Origin: Lunularia cruciata
Taxonomy: Eukaryota > Streptophyta > Marchantiopsida > Lunulariales > Lunulariaceae
DNA length: 64,000 nucleotides
Reading direction: 5' to 3'
Assembly (NCBI GenBank): GCA_948567375.1
Contig: OX419755.1
Location: 1,617,001 to 1,681,000, forward strand
Position numbers and translations under genes: made by a program. The notes below the pieces were generated by a model. That model was not told the origin of the DNA and did no database searches. It worked only from the letters and a program-made list of their open reading frames with translations. Below, in pieces: positions 35,616 through 48,353 of the stretch (positions within the stretch are counted from its first letter, which is position 1; the number at the start of each line of letters is the position of its first letter).

Positions 35616-38600
35616 ATGTGTTGTCATCCAAGTGAGCAGATCACCCCTCTTGGAAGAACATCGGCTATTGAGACTGAGTAATTTTGAGGAGAGACATTCT
35701 GGTATAATTGATAGATTAGGAACACTAGAAAGAAGATGCAATGGAAGCTCCGGGAAGACAATATCTAGCTCCTTGATTTCCATTCTTGAATCCATTCCAC
35801 ATCAAGATTTATGTACATTCAATGTGAGCAAGTGAGAGTGTATTTGGTTTTTCACTTTGGAGCAAAGTTCATGGATATAGTGATGAATTTGCCAAACCCA
35901 GTGATTCTACCTATAGTGATTTATGATAGAGAGTGGGATTTGACAATCTACATTTTGTTGTGATGGATTTGAATGTCTTAAATCTTTTCCCTTTTAACAC
36001 TCAAGTAGAAATTTGTTATGTAGTGAGACACAAAGTGATGTTTAGAGACTTCGTGGTCAAGAATTTTGGTGAGGAATATTATCAACAAGTGATACCTTTT
36101 GAGGTCCTAATGGTAGTTCCAATAGTTTGTGTGCCCTCCAAACTGATCATATTAACTCTTTATTGAAGTAGACAATAGCAATTGAGTGTTACAAGAACTA
36201 TGGATCCATAGTTGTAGGAGTTGGTGCAAGAAATGCAGGGGATATTGAATGAATTTCAAGAGATTAAGATGACCATGGAGGCGTTACAAAGTCAAGTGCA
36301 TCCTCAAGAATGATCAAGCAATGCACAAAGAAGAGCCATTGCAAAACCCAATACCTATGATTGAAGTACTTGGAGAGGCACCCGTGCCTATGAACCCCGT
36401 CCGCAATGAAGCCACATTACTATTCCTGATGAAGAAAACTTGCAACATCAAGCCTTAAAAGGGGTAGCATACAATGGGAGTAGTAGAGAACTGGATCTTG
36501 AGAATGACCCAATATTTCTGGTTGTTCTCAACAAAGATCACAGAGCATGATGTAGGTGTGTTTGCATGTGGGTACTTGACAAATAAAGCCCTCACATGGT
36601 ACAATGCTTGGAAACAATCTATGTTGGTAGAGAGAAGGGAGGTCACATGGACAGAACCAAGAATTTCTTGTCTTGCTCAATTGCAGTAAGATTGGGAATA
36701 GATCTAGAGAGAGATGAGAGTGAAGAAGTAGAGTTACCTAATGGGCAAACAGAGAGGATTGAATCATTACCTAGAGGGGTAACACTCTCTATAGGAGAAT
36801 ATCAGGAAGCAATTATGTGACAAGTGATACAATTAGCAATCTTAGGCATGCCATGGATGGAGCATTACAACCCTATACTAGATTGGAGGAAGAAAGTAGT
36901 GAGAACCCACCAATGGTTGATCATTGGGGTTAAAGAAAAATCACACAAGCAAGAATTGCCTTTCTATATCATAGGGACAAGAGCTATCTATAAGACCGAT
37001 AGATGTTTCATGGGTCTAATAAGAGAAGTCCAGAGGGCACAACTCAATGGAAAAATTCTAGAGAAATTGAAGGATATGGTAAATGAGTTTCAAGATGTCT
37101 TTCTCGATGATCTACCCTCAAGATTACCACCAAAAAGGAGAGTAGATCATAAAATTGAGGCACTCCCGAGGAAGACACCTCCTTGGAAGGCCCCATATCG
37201 CCTATCACCTCATGAGTTGGAGGAGTGCAAGAATCAAATTGAGGATATGCTAAAGAAAGGGTTCATCCAACCCAATGTATCACCATATGGTGCTCTAGTC
37301 TTGTTTGTGAAGAAAAAAGGATGGTACAATGTGCATGTGCATTGACTATTAGGTTCTCAATCATTAAATAGTGAAGAACAAGTACCCCTTACCTTGCATG
37401 GATGATCTATTTGATCAACTCAATGGAGCAAGACACTTCACCAAACTAGATTTGCAAAGCGGTTATAATCAAATCCAAATTGCAGAGGAAGATGTGTACA
37501 TAACTGCCTTTCAAACCATGTATGGCTACTTTGAGTATCTCATGATGCCTTTGGGTACCTTTGGGTGCCTTTGGGTACGTACCTGCCACTTTCATGAGTC
37601 TAATGAATGATATATTTCATCCATATTTAGATAAGTCTATTATTGTCTTCCTGGATGACATCTTAGTATATAGTAGCACAATGACGGAACACAAACAACA
37701 TCTACAAGAAGTCCTCCAGATCCTAAGACAAAATCGATTGTACATCAAAATCTCAAAGTGTGAGTTTGGCAAGTCTAAAGTAGACTACTTGGGGAATAGA
37801 GTAAGTGCAAAGTGTATTCAAGTATTGACAGATAAAATAGAGGTCATTCAAAAAAGAGTGCCCCAAAATATCAGACTCAACTCAAGAGCTTCTATTGTCA
37901 ATTTGTCAAGGACTTCTCCAAGGTTGCACAACCTTTAACAACACTACTTTGCAAGTAGAAATAGTGGAGGTGGAGAACCACACAAGAGTTGACCTTTCAA
38001 AAATTGAAAGCCGCCTTGAAACATGCACCAATCTTGAATTGGTATGACCTAAAACGTCCAATCAAGTTGGCTATAGATGCATCAAGTGTAGCAATAGGAG
38101 CAGTCCTACAACAAGAGTGGCATGACGGATGGCATCCAATTGCATATTTCTCCCAAAAGTTGTTACCGGTAGAGTGAAACTACCACACCACAAAATGAGA
38201 AGAGCTGGCCATTGTCCTTGCAACCAAGCATTGGAAGCACTATTTGGGCAAGAAGGCATTTGTAGTAGAGACAAAAAAACCTCTAGTCTACCTCAAGACA
38301 TAGAAGGATCTATCTTGTTGCCAGATTTGGTGGGTAGAGTGGCAACAACACTTCAACATGATAATCACCTATGTGGAAGGTAAGAAGCAACTTGCAGATG
38401 CATTCACCCGCATGCCAATGGCAAACAACTTGGTGGTAGAGGTTAAAATTAACCTTGAATTCTAGCTAGAGATTCTGGCTATTGCAAAAATTGATCCACA
38501 AATTGTAGAAGCACAATCATCCAAAGGTGTCACCAGCACCCAAAGGACTCACCTTTTGTGATGGTAGATTATGGATCCCAAATGTCCCAAAATTACACAC

Positions 38601-39720
38601 CACTATTCTAGTGGAATGTCATGATTTGACCATTGAAGGTCATGTCAGAGTGGACAAGACCTTGGATGCAATCCATAGCCATTACTATTGGCCCAAGATG
38701 AGCAACAATGTGATGGACTATGTGCACAAATACCTACTTTGTCAACAAAACAAAGCTTCTAATCAAGCTCTTTCAACCTCTCCCCACTCCTACCCAACGT
38801 TGAGAACATGTGAGTATGGATCTTGTTTGTGAATCACTAGTTTGTTTTTGCAAACACTCTTTGGTTTCTTCAAACCCAAGTTGGCCATGTCCACAACTTA
38901 CCACCCACAAACAGATGGACAAACAGAGCGGGCTAATTACACTATTGAAGACATGTTACATGGCTTCACCTTAGAAGAGCAAGAGAGGTGGGACACCCTA
39001 CTCTTGTTGGTGGAATTCACTTACAAAAATTTAATGAATGCATCTTCCCAAGTCATTATGTTCTACCTCATGTATGATGAGCATCCCTTCACACCTTCTA
39101 GCTTGATGAAGATCTGTCCGGTGGCTACCAAGGTCCATGCACCCAACACATTGGTTTCTAGAATCCAACAAGGTGTGGAGAGCACCAAGCACAAATTACA
39201 AATTGCATAAAATTGATAGAAGTAGTATGATGATGCACACCGTAGGCACATGGAGTTCAATGTTGGGGATCAGATGTGGCTATCGACAACCAAACTCATA
39301 TCAATTGGACCTCATAAGCTTAGACTTCATTTTATTGGGCCTTCTCGATTCTTTGTCAAGTTGGCGTTGTGGCCTATCACCTCAAGCTACCACCATATAT
39401 GAAGATCCATCCAATGTTTTATGTTTCCCTAATACATAGATATGCTTGCCAATTAGGCCAGTGTCATTCCACATAAGACATTTGACCTCGTGTGACACTC
39501 ATTGACGGCATAGAGGAATATGAAGTGGAGCGTATTCTCCAAAAATGCATATGTGGTACTCATCATCCACATGTGGACTATCTAGTCCAATGGAAAGGTT
39601 ACCCTCTTTATGAAGCAACCTAGGAGCCCGCTGCCAATTTGACACATGCACCGGTGTTTGTGCAAATGTTTGAGCAACAACTACACAACAAGGACATTAC
39701 GTCTTAAAAGGAGGGAGGTT
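35616..39720 (+). pseudogene. E2 gag-pol remnant with chromodomain
   Basis: Gag text includes LTNKALTWYNAWKQS (about 36.57-36.62 kb). The protease-RT linker has ILGMPWMEHYNPILDW (about 36.84-36.88 kb) and DVFLDDLPSRLPPKRRVDHK (about 37.10-37.15 kb). RT shows FTKLDLQSGYNQI (about 37.44 kb) and FLDDILVYSS (about 37.65 kb). RNase H has LAIDASSVAIGAVLQQEW (about 38.07 kb). The integrase has the H-H-C-C region LVECHDLTIEGHVRVDKTLD (about 38.61-38.66 kb) and STTYHPQTDGQTERANYTIE (about 38.89-38.94 kb). A chromodomain, DYLVQWKGYPLYEAT, lies at about 39.58-39.62 kb. In the family, chromodomains steer insertion into heterochromatin. Fossil; many breaks. Confidence 0.92.
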
Positions 39721-40476
39721 TATTATACCAAGAGCTAGCCATATGATCTAGATGTGAAATTTAGTTTGGTAACATCTAGAATGATGTTATACATGATGGT
39801 CAAAATAGATCATATAGAAGTATCACCAAAAGAGTATTTCTACAAATAGAGTAGAAACCGATATAGACTTGAAAACATTAGAACCAATAGCAAGATATAT
39901 GATTTCAAGGTGAAAATTGGTTTAGTAACATTTGGGAGGATGTTACAAATGATGGACTAAACAGATCAGAAAGAGTTATCACCAAAAGGGGACTTCTACT
40001 AATAGAGTAGGAGCCAAAATATGCCTGAAATCTTTGAAGGTAATTTTGGAGGCCTAAATGGGTGAATTAGGCCTTGAAAATGTGGAAATTACCCCCCCTT
40101 GACAGATTAAATGTTATCTTTCCCTCCCCCTTGGTTTGTCTTGTCAAGAACTTTCCATCGGTACCTCACCCATGTGATTTTGAGATTCTTACAAGAAGAT
40201 TCCCTAAAAGATTCCCTCTTGTCAATGCTTGTTTGACCAACCAGATAGGACCAGGACCTACATGTCACCCATCCAAGTAAGTAATCCAAGGGTGGAGCTT
40301 GCTGACATGTCACCTATCTATGTGCCTAATCCTATGGTGGAGCTTCCTTAGAGGAGATCCTCTTTGTCTATATAATAAAGAGAAGGTGCTCCTTTGGGGC
40401 ATCAGAGTTTGAGTGTGAAAGTGTGTGTTTCCCATGATTTGTTTCTTTTTAGGTCTCCTATCCTTGGAGTATTGAA
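39721..40476 (+). repeat. E2 3' LTR (duplicated-U3 form)
   Basis: 756 bp with the same ~155-bp tandem duplication at its 5' end as the E2 5' LTR, so the duplication predates this insertion. The TCTATATAATAAAGAG block lies near 40.37 kb. E1 RNase H text resumes just after it. Confidence 0.9.
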
Positions 40477-40481
40477 TTCAT

Positions 40482-41301
40482 TGTCTTTGAAACCAAGCAT
40501 TGGAAGCACTATCTTGGCAAGAAGGCATTTGTAGTAGAGATAGACCACAAACCTCTAGTCTACCTTGAGAGACACAAAAAGATCTATCTTATTGACAGAT
40601 CTAGTAGGCATAGTGGAGAGAGTGATTCAACATGACAATCATGTAAGTGGAAGGCAAGAATCAACTTGTAGATGCATTCATCCAAATGTCTATGGCAAAT
40701 GATTTGGTGGTAAAGGTCAAGATGGATCCAAAATTCTGGCCAAGGATTCTTGTTGTTATGAAAATTGACCCATAGATTGTAAGAGCTCAATCATCCAAAG
40801 GCATAACCAATACCCAAGGACTCACCTTTTGTGATGGCAAGTTATGGATCCTAGATACCATGGACATACAAACCACCATCTTAGCAAAATGTCATGATTC
40901 TACCATTGTAGGTCACGTTGGAGTGGACAAGACCTTAGATGCAGTCAAACACCATTGCTATTGGCCCAAGATGAGCAACAATGTGACAAAGGACATTCAA
41001 AGCTGCCTACTTTCTCAACAAAATAAACCTTCGAATCAAGCTCTCACATAACTCCTTCAAACTTTCCCTACTCCTACACAACATTGGGAATAGGTAAGCA
41101 TGGATCTAGTTTGTAAATATTCCAAGATCACCTTAGGGTTTGACTCCATTGTAATCTTTGTCAATAGAATCAACAAAATGATTCATGTGCAGCCTACCAC
41201 TTAGGATGGGATTACTCCACAATTAGCTCAATTGTACTTAGTTGTAGTCTTTTCTCACCGTAGCCTATCTCAAGTGCTCATCATCAATAGAGGTACTCAA
41301 T
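40482..41301 (+). pseudogene. E1 RNase H/integrase remnant, middle piece
   Basis: Continues E1 after E2: ETKHWKHYLGKKAFVVEIDH, then integrase zinc-finger text LAKCHDSTIVGHVGVDKTLD with WPKMSNNV (about 40.88-40.98 kb), then the integrase core down to LIINRGTQ. E3 interrupts at that point; the core resumes at 48354. Confidence 0.88.
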
Positions 41302-41713
41302 TGTAAAAGGCCGTGACTGAGGAGAGAAATAGGAGAATGGAAGCTCACATTGGGACACTTGAATGAGGGAAAACTTTGAATTCCTAGTATGAGCTTTGGC
41401 TCTTGTATTTATAGGGATCATACAAGGCTCTTGAGAAGCTTGTCAAGAAGCTTCCTTGAGCCGCTTTCTTGGAGTGCAAGCCAAGTTAATTGGGAAGCTT
41501 CTCAAGAAACTTCCTTCTAGAAGTCGCTTACTTGGCATGCAAGCTAAGCTAGTTGGACTCTTTTAGAAGCTACTTACTTGAGGTGCAAGCTAAGCCAGAC
41601 GGGAAGCTTCCCAAGAAGCTTCCTAGATAGTTTTGGAATATTCTAGGCTAGTTTGTCTTATTTGCTACTTAATTTGCCCTACTAACTTTGTCGCTAAACT
41701 CCATATTGTTACA
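41302..41713 (-). repeat. E3 3' LTR
   Basis: 412 bp, similar along its length to 47929-48353. Rich in AAGCTTC/GAAGCTT words (e.g. GAAGCTTCTCAAGAA), which make short internal inverted repeats. Divergence between the two LTRs is easily visible, so the insertion is old. Confidence 0.9.
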
Positions 41714-43741
41714 TATTCCTCCACCACTAGTTTGTGACATCCTTGTTGCCATTGAAGCTTCAAACTCTTGGATGGCCATCCGTACATTCTAGAGGTGAGA
41801 AAGAGGTTCCCATGTGGCACCATGAAGGTGATACCATTTCCCAAGGACCTTGTACTCTATATGTTGTTGGCATCCTTGTTGAATGTGGCGACATGCAAGG
41901 ATACAATCAACTTTGTACTCCTCATGATCATTGATAGGGATGGGAGGAGGAGGAGGTTGGACACAAGAGGAAAAAGAAGATGAGTTAGGAACAAAGGTAA
42001 TCAACTTGGAAATGTGAAAGACAAGGTGGATGCGCATATGACAAGGTAAGGCAAGTCAAGTAGATAAGCAACAAGAGAGATGATCTTGGTGACCTCAAAG
42101 TGTCTTATCTAATTAGGGGTGAGTTTATGAACTTGGGTATCAAGTGGGAGGGGTAGATTACTAGAGGATAGCATGATTTTATCACCGACTTCAAAGGTGA
42201 GATCATAGTGATGATGGTCTACATATTGTTTTTGACAATTCTCAACAACAGGAGGTAAGATTTGACTTGTTTAAGAAGAGATTGGGATATGTTGGTCAAG
42301 AAGGTTGAAGTATAGGGGACCTAAGATGGAGGAGGGTAAGACGAGAATCTAGAACAAGTGGATCTTGGCCAAAATTGAGAAAGAAGGGAGAAAATCCGGT
42401 GCTTGCCTATTTGGAATTATTGTAGGTAAATTTTACAATTGCAAGACATTCATCCCAATTGATATGGTGGACATTGACAAAAACATGCAACATATCCTCC
42501 AAGGTATGATTTGCATGTTTGGTTTTTCCATGAGTTTGAGGATGATAGGCCATGGACAAAGCAAGCTTGGTGCCAAGTATTTGGAAGAGTGCTTGCCAAA
42601 ACTTCTTGGTGAATCAAGGATCACGGTCAAAGATGAATACACGTGGCATCTCATGATGCTTGAAGACATCATTGAAATAGATTTATGCTAGGTTGGAGCA
42701 TCCACGGTATCAAAGGTTGGTGCCAAGTGGATTTGCTTACTGAGCTTATTCACAAACACCATAATTTTTGTGTGTCCTTGCTTTTTTTGGGGCAAGGACA
42801 TGATGAGATCCAAGCTCATGTGTTCCCATCAAGTGGATGGAATAGGGAGTGGTTGAAGGAGTCCACTTGACTTCTAGTTGCTGGCCTTGTTACATTTGTA
42901 GCTCTCACATGATCAGACAAACTCTCAAACATCTTGTGTCATGATGGGCCACCACCATTGGCATTGGGGGGTATGCAAAGTCTTGTCCACACCCATGTGC
43001 CCAACTATTGGTAAATCATGGGTTTCTGGATGACATACAAGTCGGAGATCACCTTTGGCTGGAACATAGATCCGGTCCTTGTAGAATAGAAGGTCTTCCT
43101 TGAAGGAGAAGGTGTTGTACTCCTTATCACATGTTGTAAGTAATCATGTACCATTTGGAAGGAGTGATCTTGTTGTAGAGTTGGCCAAAACTCATTTTGG
43201 GTCTTGGAGTCAATTGACAATGTCGTAATTGATGCCATGATGAGAGGAAGAGACTTCAAATTAGGTTGCCATGATAGAGCATCAGAGATGACATGGAACC
43301 AACCTGGTTTGTACTCAAGTTTGATGTCAAAAAATTGGAGTTGTTCCTCCTATTGATGATGTCAACTCTTCATATGCTCCAAACTTCCTTGGTAGTAGGC
43401 CAAACAATAATGGCCTTGATTTTCTCTTCTTCCATCTTGATCTCCTTTGATGAGATCTTGTGACCCAAGAAGGAAACTTTGTTTTGCCAAAAGGTATACT
43501 TTGACTTCTTGCAGTAAAATTTCCATTGTTGTAGTCGTCTTAGGACTTCTTGCACGTGATTCATGTGTTCTGCCTCTGTCTTGCTATAGATTAAGATATC
43601 ATCCAAGAACACCACCACGTAATGATCCAATAAATAATCCAATAGTCCATCCAACACCCAATGCATCTGATCCATCAAGACCATTGGAGCAATAGTGAGT
43701 CCAAAAGGTAGAACTCTCCACTCAAAATGCCCATACCTTGT
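41714..43741 (-). pseudogene. E3 RT C-terminal half to chromodomain remnant
   Basis: Minus strand, N- to C-terminal. RT: RYGHFEWRVLPFGL, VVFLDDILIYSKTEAEH (about 43.60 kb) and KVSFLGHKISSKEIKMEEEK (about 43.45 kb). An RNase H/integrase linker has GSMFQPKVISDLY (about 43.05 kb). Integrase text is more worn (about 42.3-43.0 kb). A chromodomain, EYKVLGKWYHLHGATWEPL, lies at about 41.80-41.86 kb. The integrase text is the same kind as the fragment in solo LTR 2. Fossil. Confidence 0.87.
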
Positions 43742-45591
43742 TGTGGTACACACAATTTTCATTTTGGACGAGTTTTGAAGAAGAAGTGCTTGCTGAAACC
43801 AAATTGAAACCAAATGGAGAAGAAATGAGAGGAAATTTGTATTTTGATCAAGCCAAAGGAATTTGACTTTGTGTCAGATGAAGACGGACTCAGCCAAGAT
43901 TGAAAGAGGGCAGACCTAAAGGAGGAATAGAAGTTACTGGTCGAGATTCTTGTGGGGACTATATCTCAATATTCACAACTCCAAATCAAGCGTGCTATAT
44001 CTCGTTGGAAGCGTCTTGTTCAGGGATTTCCATTGCCATCAAAATCACAAAGTTTGGAGGTCTGTAGAAGAAGTTACAAGTATTTGAAGTTTCAGGAGTA
44101 AATTTACAAAGTAGTTTAGTGTCTTCAGGTTGGCATCTTTGGACTTCGGACTTCAGGTTTACACAACTGTGGGTTAGAAGCTTCTTCACCTCAAGAAAAA
44201 GATGACTGTATCTGATATAGTCAGACCTTGGAGTGCAATGAAGATGACTTTGTGAATCTTGCCAGAGGCATTAGAGAGAGTTAGGATAGAGAAAGAATAG
44301 ATAGTTAGGATACCCATGACTTCAATTTCAGTTCCGATTGAAGATGGAACAAGAATTGAAGGAGAAGTAGCAGTAGTGAATAAACCCAAAGAGCAAGAAC
44401 AGACTGTAAGGGTCTTCGGGTCAATAACATGAGAGATTATGGGAACATGGGTTACAAATTGAAGGCATAGATAGTGTACTCATGCTTTCAATTACAATTT
44501 GTGATGAGGATATAGTAGAATTTGCAAAGGAATTGATTGTAATTAGACCCGATGTTGCAGAAGTAGGAAGTCATGTGTCATCGGACTTATTATTTGACAC
44601 ATTAGAGAAGAGTGGGTTAAGAGATAAAGAGTTAGATAAGCCCCTCCTTAGTGCAATTGTAGTTCCTAGTGTAGAAGTAGTAGAATTAGTGAAGGAATTA
44701 GTAAAATTAGCTATACCCAAAGAAGGAGAGGTAATAGGAAGATCATTGGGTTTGGAAGCCAATGATGAGGTAGACATTGGATCGGGATAAGTATCGATTT
44801 TGAGATAGGAAGAGGCAAATATGAAGAGATAGATTGTCACTTGGGATCTAAAGGTAGGAAGAGATGTTAGGAAGCGGTGCGTAGGTAGGAAGAATTGCCG
44901 TTTGCTTCACTATTTAAGAGGAGCATTTGCAGTGCAATATTGTTTAGTATTCATATTTTTTAAGATAGATAAAGCAAAGTGTTGTTCTCAATGCTCATCA
45001 TTTGAGCTTAATTCCGATTGTCAATTCTGTATTTGTGTTTGTGAGTATGTGGAGAATTCCAAAGAGCAAGTCAGTGTGTTTTTGGATGTTGGATTCTGCA
45101 GCCTTGATCTTCATTTTGTGTGTTTGATCCTGAGTGAAGTGCATCGGAGCAATGCCTTGATAGATTTGAGAAGAATTGTAGTGTTGGTAGTATTCTACAT
45201 TTGTGAGTGCAGCACAAAGTTGATGTGAAGCAATTTTGATTGAGGAAGTTGTGCCTTCAGTGGAGGGGTGGAACAGAATTCTGAGGCAAAATTGTTCTTC
45301 ATAGTGAAGTGCCATCTTTGGGAGAATCTGAATCATCACAATCAAGAGTTATTTGGATAGAATTTGCTATGTTGTGATTATGTGTGTGTGTATTCGTGAC
45401 AAGTTGTCAAGATTGTGAGCTTGTTACTCTCTTTTGGGTGTAGTTTCTACCTGAGAGATTAAAGAAGAAACCAAGAAGAACTGCAATTGTGACTTTTGAC
45501 TTTGTATTTGACCAATTCGAAATCGTATCTTTGCGGAAACGAACTTTACTTACCTGATTATTGCAAAAGTGATATTTGCCGGGTTGTCACA
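43742..45591 (+). mobile_element. coiled-coil element copy B (short form), nested in E3
   Basis: 1850 bp from TGTGGTACACACA to GGGTTGTCACA, with a perfect 5-bp target duplication CTTGT (43737-43741 and 45592-45596). E3 RT text is interrupted at the AFCTTRYG block, which confirms insertion. The first ~60 bp match the start of copy C (TGTGGTAC(A/C)CACA...GAAGAAGAAGTG), and the last ~800 bp match C and A, including TATTTAAG (44911-44918). A 102-codon frame (44482-44790) ends EEVDIGSG, like the EEVDIGSD end of the C ORF, so part of the coiled-coil gene is present. No LTR pair is visible within it. Confidence 0.9.
44911..44918 (+). promoter_or_regulatory. conserved TATTTAAG motif in copy B
   Basis: TATA-like motif in the context CACTATTTAAGAG, identical in copy C. 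It lies ~120 bp after the ORF end and ~670 bp before the element end. Confidence 0.45.
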
Positions 45592-45596
45592 CTTGT

Positions 45597-47928
45597 GCAA
45601 AATGCAATCTTTTGCACATCTTCCCTATCAATGGAGATTTGCCAATAGCCACTTCAAAGATCCAATGTGGAAAAGCATTGTGCCCCACTCAATTGATCAA
45701 GGAAGTCATCAATCCAAGGCAAGGGATATGCACTTCTCACTATTTGTTTATTGAGCCCACAATAATCAATACAGAAACAAAGTCCTCCATCTTTCTTTAA
45801 TACAAATAGTACTAGTGCTCCCCAAGGAGAGGTACTATGTTGTATAAAGTCCTTCTCCAACAACTCCGTAAGTGTTGTTTGCAACTCCTCCAACTCCTTT
45901 GGTGAGAGCCTATAGATTGGTCTACTCAATAGAGTACTCCCTGGCAATAACTCAACCTTGAAGGGCATACCACGATTGGAGGGTAATCCCTTTGGCAGAT
46001 GATCCAGAAACACATCTGCAAACTCTTGAACTATCTGATCAACCCTTGCTTGATGAGGCTCTTGGCTCTCCTCAGATTGTCCTTATGCAATGAGCTTGAT
46101 CTACACCGCAAAAACAGACCTATCTTCTTCCAAAGCTTGCTTTATGCCTGCTACACTAACAAACTTCCCATCTAGGGATTCACCTCTCTTCAAAGCTTGC
46201 TCCACGGTTGCCTTCTAGGCAAAATTCCCATCTTGGGGCTCCTCTCCTTTCAAGGCATGCTCCATGGCTACCTTCTCAACCAACTTCCCATCTTGGGATT
46301 GACTATTCTTAGGTGTCTTCCTCAAAGGTGCCAAACAACCTATTTGGAAATTCCTACCTTAGTGTTGTACTTGAATTTGTCGTCGGGTTGAATCAAATTG
46401 AGCCTTATGACATTCAAGCGAAGGTAGTCATAAAATGATATCATAGTGCAGAGGTGCCACTACAAACCTCATACACTCCAAATACTCCTTCCCAATCTTA
46501 AAAGTAATAGGATGTGAGATACGGAATATATAACATTTTCTACCATCCGCCATCATCAATCTACTTCCAATCATTAGCTTGATAGGAATACCCAATTCCT
46601 TCACTACTTGCATAGACATGCAATTCTCTCAACTTCCAAAATCAACCAAAATCCTACAACTCCAATTAGATATCGTACCTTGCAAGTGAAGCAAACTTTC
46701 ATAGGTCAAGCCTTCAATCCCATTAGAACTAATCAAGCTCCCAATAGGCGGCTCAAAATCTCCTACTAGGATTCCTTGTTTCCTTGATCATTCTATTCCA
46801 CAAACTCCATCTGGGCAACTTGTTGAGGTCACCCATTCTTGAGTGGACATTCAACAATATGATATCCAACTTGGCAACAATAAAAACAACCTCCATTTTG
46901 CCATAATATTTCTCTATCCATTGTACCAAGTCTCCGATAGATAGCATCAATCTTCATTGGTATTGGTTCCTCCACCTATGCATAGAGTACTGGTAGGCTT
47001 TTCATAGGTCAAGGTCAAGGTCAAGACCAAGTTGTCACAACCAGGGAATCAAAGCGCTCAGCCAATTGCATGGCTTCTTCTATGTTTTGTGGTTCTTGCA
47101 TAGTCACCTCTAATTTGGCATGTGCCTTCAATCTCCACACAAATTGGTCCAGAACTTCACCTTCTTGTATGTCTAGAATTTGCATGATGATGTTCTAAAA
47201 TTGTGTGATGTAGCTCCTAACAGAGCCAATCTGCTTCAACTCCGCTAGTTTATCTCGTGCAGCTTGAGTGGCATTTATTGTTTGAAATTGAGCAAGTACT
47301 ACATCCTTGAATTTTGCCCATGTCAAAATTAGTGCAACAAGCTATCATTCAGCTTGCTCCACTCGAAATTGCCACCGAAGTTTTACCACACCATCCAATT
47401 TGCTAGAAGCCAAGAGAATCTATTTCCATTCATCTTGAAGGTTGGTGGCTTCAAAGTAATGTTTGCAGTCAAACACAAATTCTCCATTGTTCCCAAAATA
47501 TTCTTTCCTTCAAACACCTTGGGTTTTGGAAATCGGATGTGATCTTCTCAGATACAAAATTGATGCTCTCTCTATATATTCTTGTTGTTGCTGCTCTCGT
47601 TCATCCAGTAATAGAGTAAGGTGCTCAATTTGTTGCTACATCACAAGGATAACATCTGGTATTGCCACCATAGCTACTACTCTATCCCACTACTCTCAAT
47701 TTATCTAATTGATTAATGCATAGATACAACACGTCCATCGGTCTCCATAAGTTACAACCGGAAGTATCAAGGGTTCTTCAAACAAGATGATCACATGCAT
47801 AAAATCCTACCCAAAATGTGAGGTGGTGAAGTGGGTGAAACTATGCTTGGGTAATATCTGGACATAAAAATCCAATGGTTTGGCGGAAGTGGATTTGGTG
47901 GTCCATAAATTCCATCCTCTAATACCAA
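45597..47928 (-). pseudogene. E3 gag-protease-RT N-terminal half remnant
   Basis: Minus strand, N- to C-terminal: gag-like text (about 47.0-47.8 kb); the knuckle CFYCCQVGYHIVEC (about 46.85 kb); protease-region text QVVKELGIPIKLMIGSRLMM and FVVAPLHYDIIL (46619-46428); then RT with [50 protein letters not shown] and FSTLDL (46013-45654). The RT continues on the other side of copy B. Fossil; several breaks. Confidence 0.87.
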
Positions 47929-48353
47929 TGTAAAAGACTGCGATCAAGGAGAGAAATAAGAGAATGGAAGCTCACATTGGACACTTGAATGAGGGAAAAC
48001 TCCAAATGCCTATCATGAGCTTTGGCTCTTATATTTATAGGGATCATACAAAGCTCTTGAGAAGCTTCTCAAGAAGCTTCCTTGAGCTGCTTTCCTGGAG
48101 TGCAAGCCAAGTTAATTGGGAAGCTTCTCAAGAAGCTTCCTTCTAGAAGTCACTTACTTGGCATGCAAGCTAAGCTAATTGGAACCTTCTAGAAGCTTCC
48201 TTCTAGAAGCTACTTACTTGAGGTGCAAGCTAAGCTAGCCAAGAAGCTTCCCAAGAAGCTTCCTAGATACTTCTAGAATATTCTAAGCTAATTTGTCTTA
48301 TTTGCTACTTTTTTAGCTCTACTAACTTTGTCACTAAGCTCTATATTGTTACA
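47929..48353 (-). repeat. E3 5' LTR
   Basis: 425 bp. On the minus strand it ends at the primer site TGGTATTAGA (about 47918-47927 on the plus-strand scale). Shares the GAAGCTTC-rich core with the other E3 LTR. Confidence 0.9.

Larger units (their letters stand above)
34860..40476 (+). mobile_element. E2: Ty3/gypsy chromovirus nested in E1
   Basis: LTRs 34860-35601 and 39721-40476, with 5-bp flanks GTCAT (34855-34859) and TTCAT (40477-40481). E1 RNase H reads ...EELVIV before it and ...ETKHWKHYLGKKAFVVE after it, so E2 sits inside E1. The primer site TGGTATCAGAGC (35604-35615) matches initiator Met tRNA. A purine tract precedes the right LTR (about 39706-39720). The internal region has gag, protease, RT, RNase H, integrase and a chromodomain. 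It is better preserved than E1 but still broken many times. Confidence 0.92.
41302..48353 (-). mobile_element. E3: Ty3/gypsy chromovirus, reverse, nested in E1
   Basis: Different LTR family (TGTAAAAG...TTACA in plus-strand sense): 41302-41713 and 47929-48353. The word CAATT is present at both junctions, giving a 4-5 bp target duplication that overlaps the first LTR base. E1 integrase reads RGTQ before it and QFTSLFWRTLF after it. The element lies on the minus strand, so the right LTR is the 5' one. A primer site reading TGGTATTAGA on the minus strand lies beside it (about 47918-47927), and a GGTGGAGGA tract lies beside the left LTR. It contains gag, knuckle, protease, RT, RNase H, integrase and chromodomain remnants. 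Copy B sits in its RT. Many breaks. Confidence 0.9.

Noticed and set aside
30621-40476. Tandem LTR-internal-LTR-internal-LTR array formed by recombination
   Set aside because: The first reading of three successive LTRs suggested this, but E1 RNase H text rejoins across 34859 and 40482 with GTCAT/TTCAT flanks, so E2 is a nested insertion.
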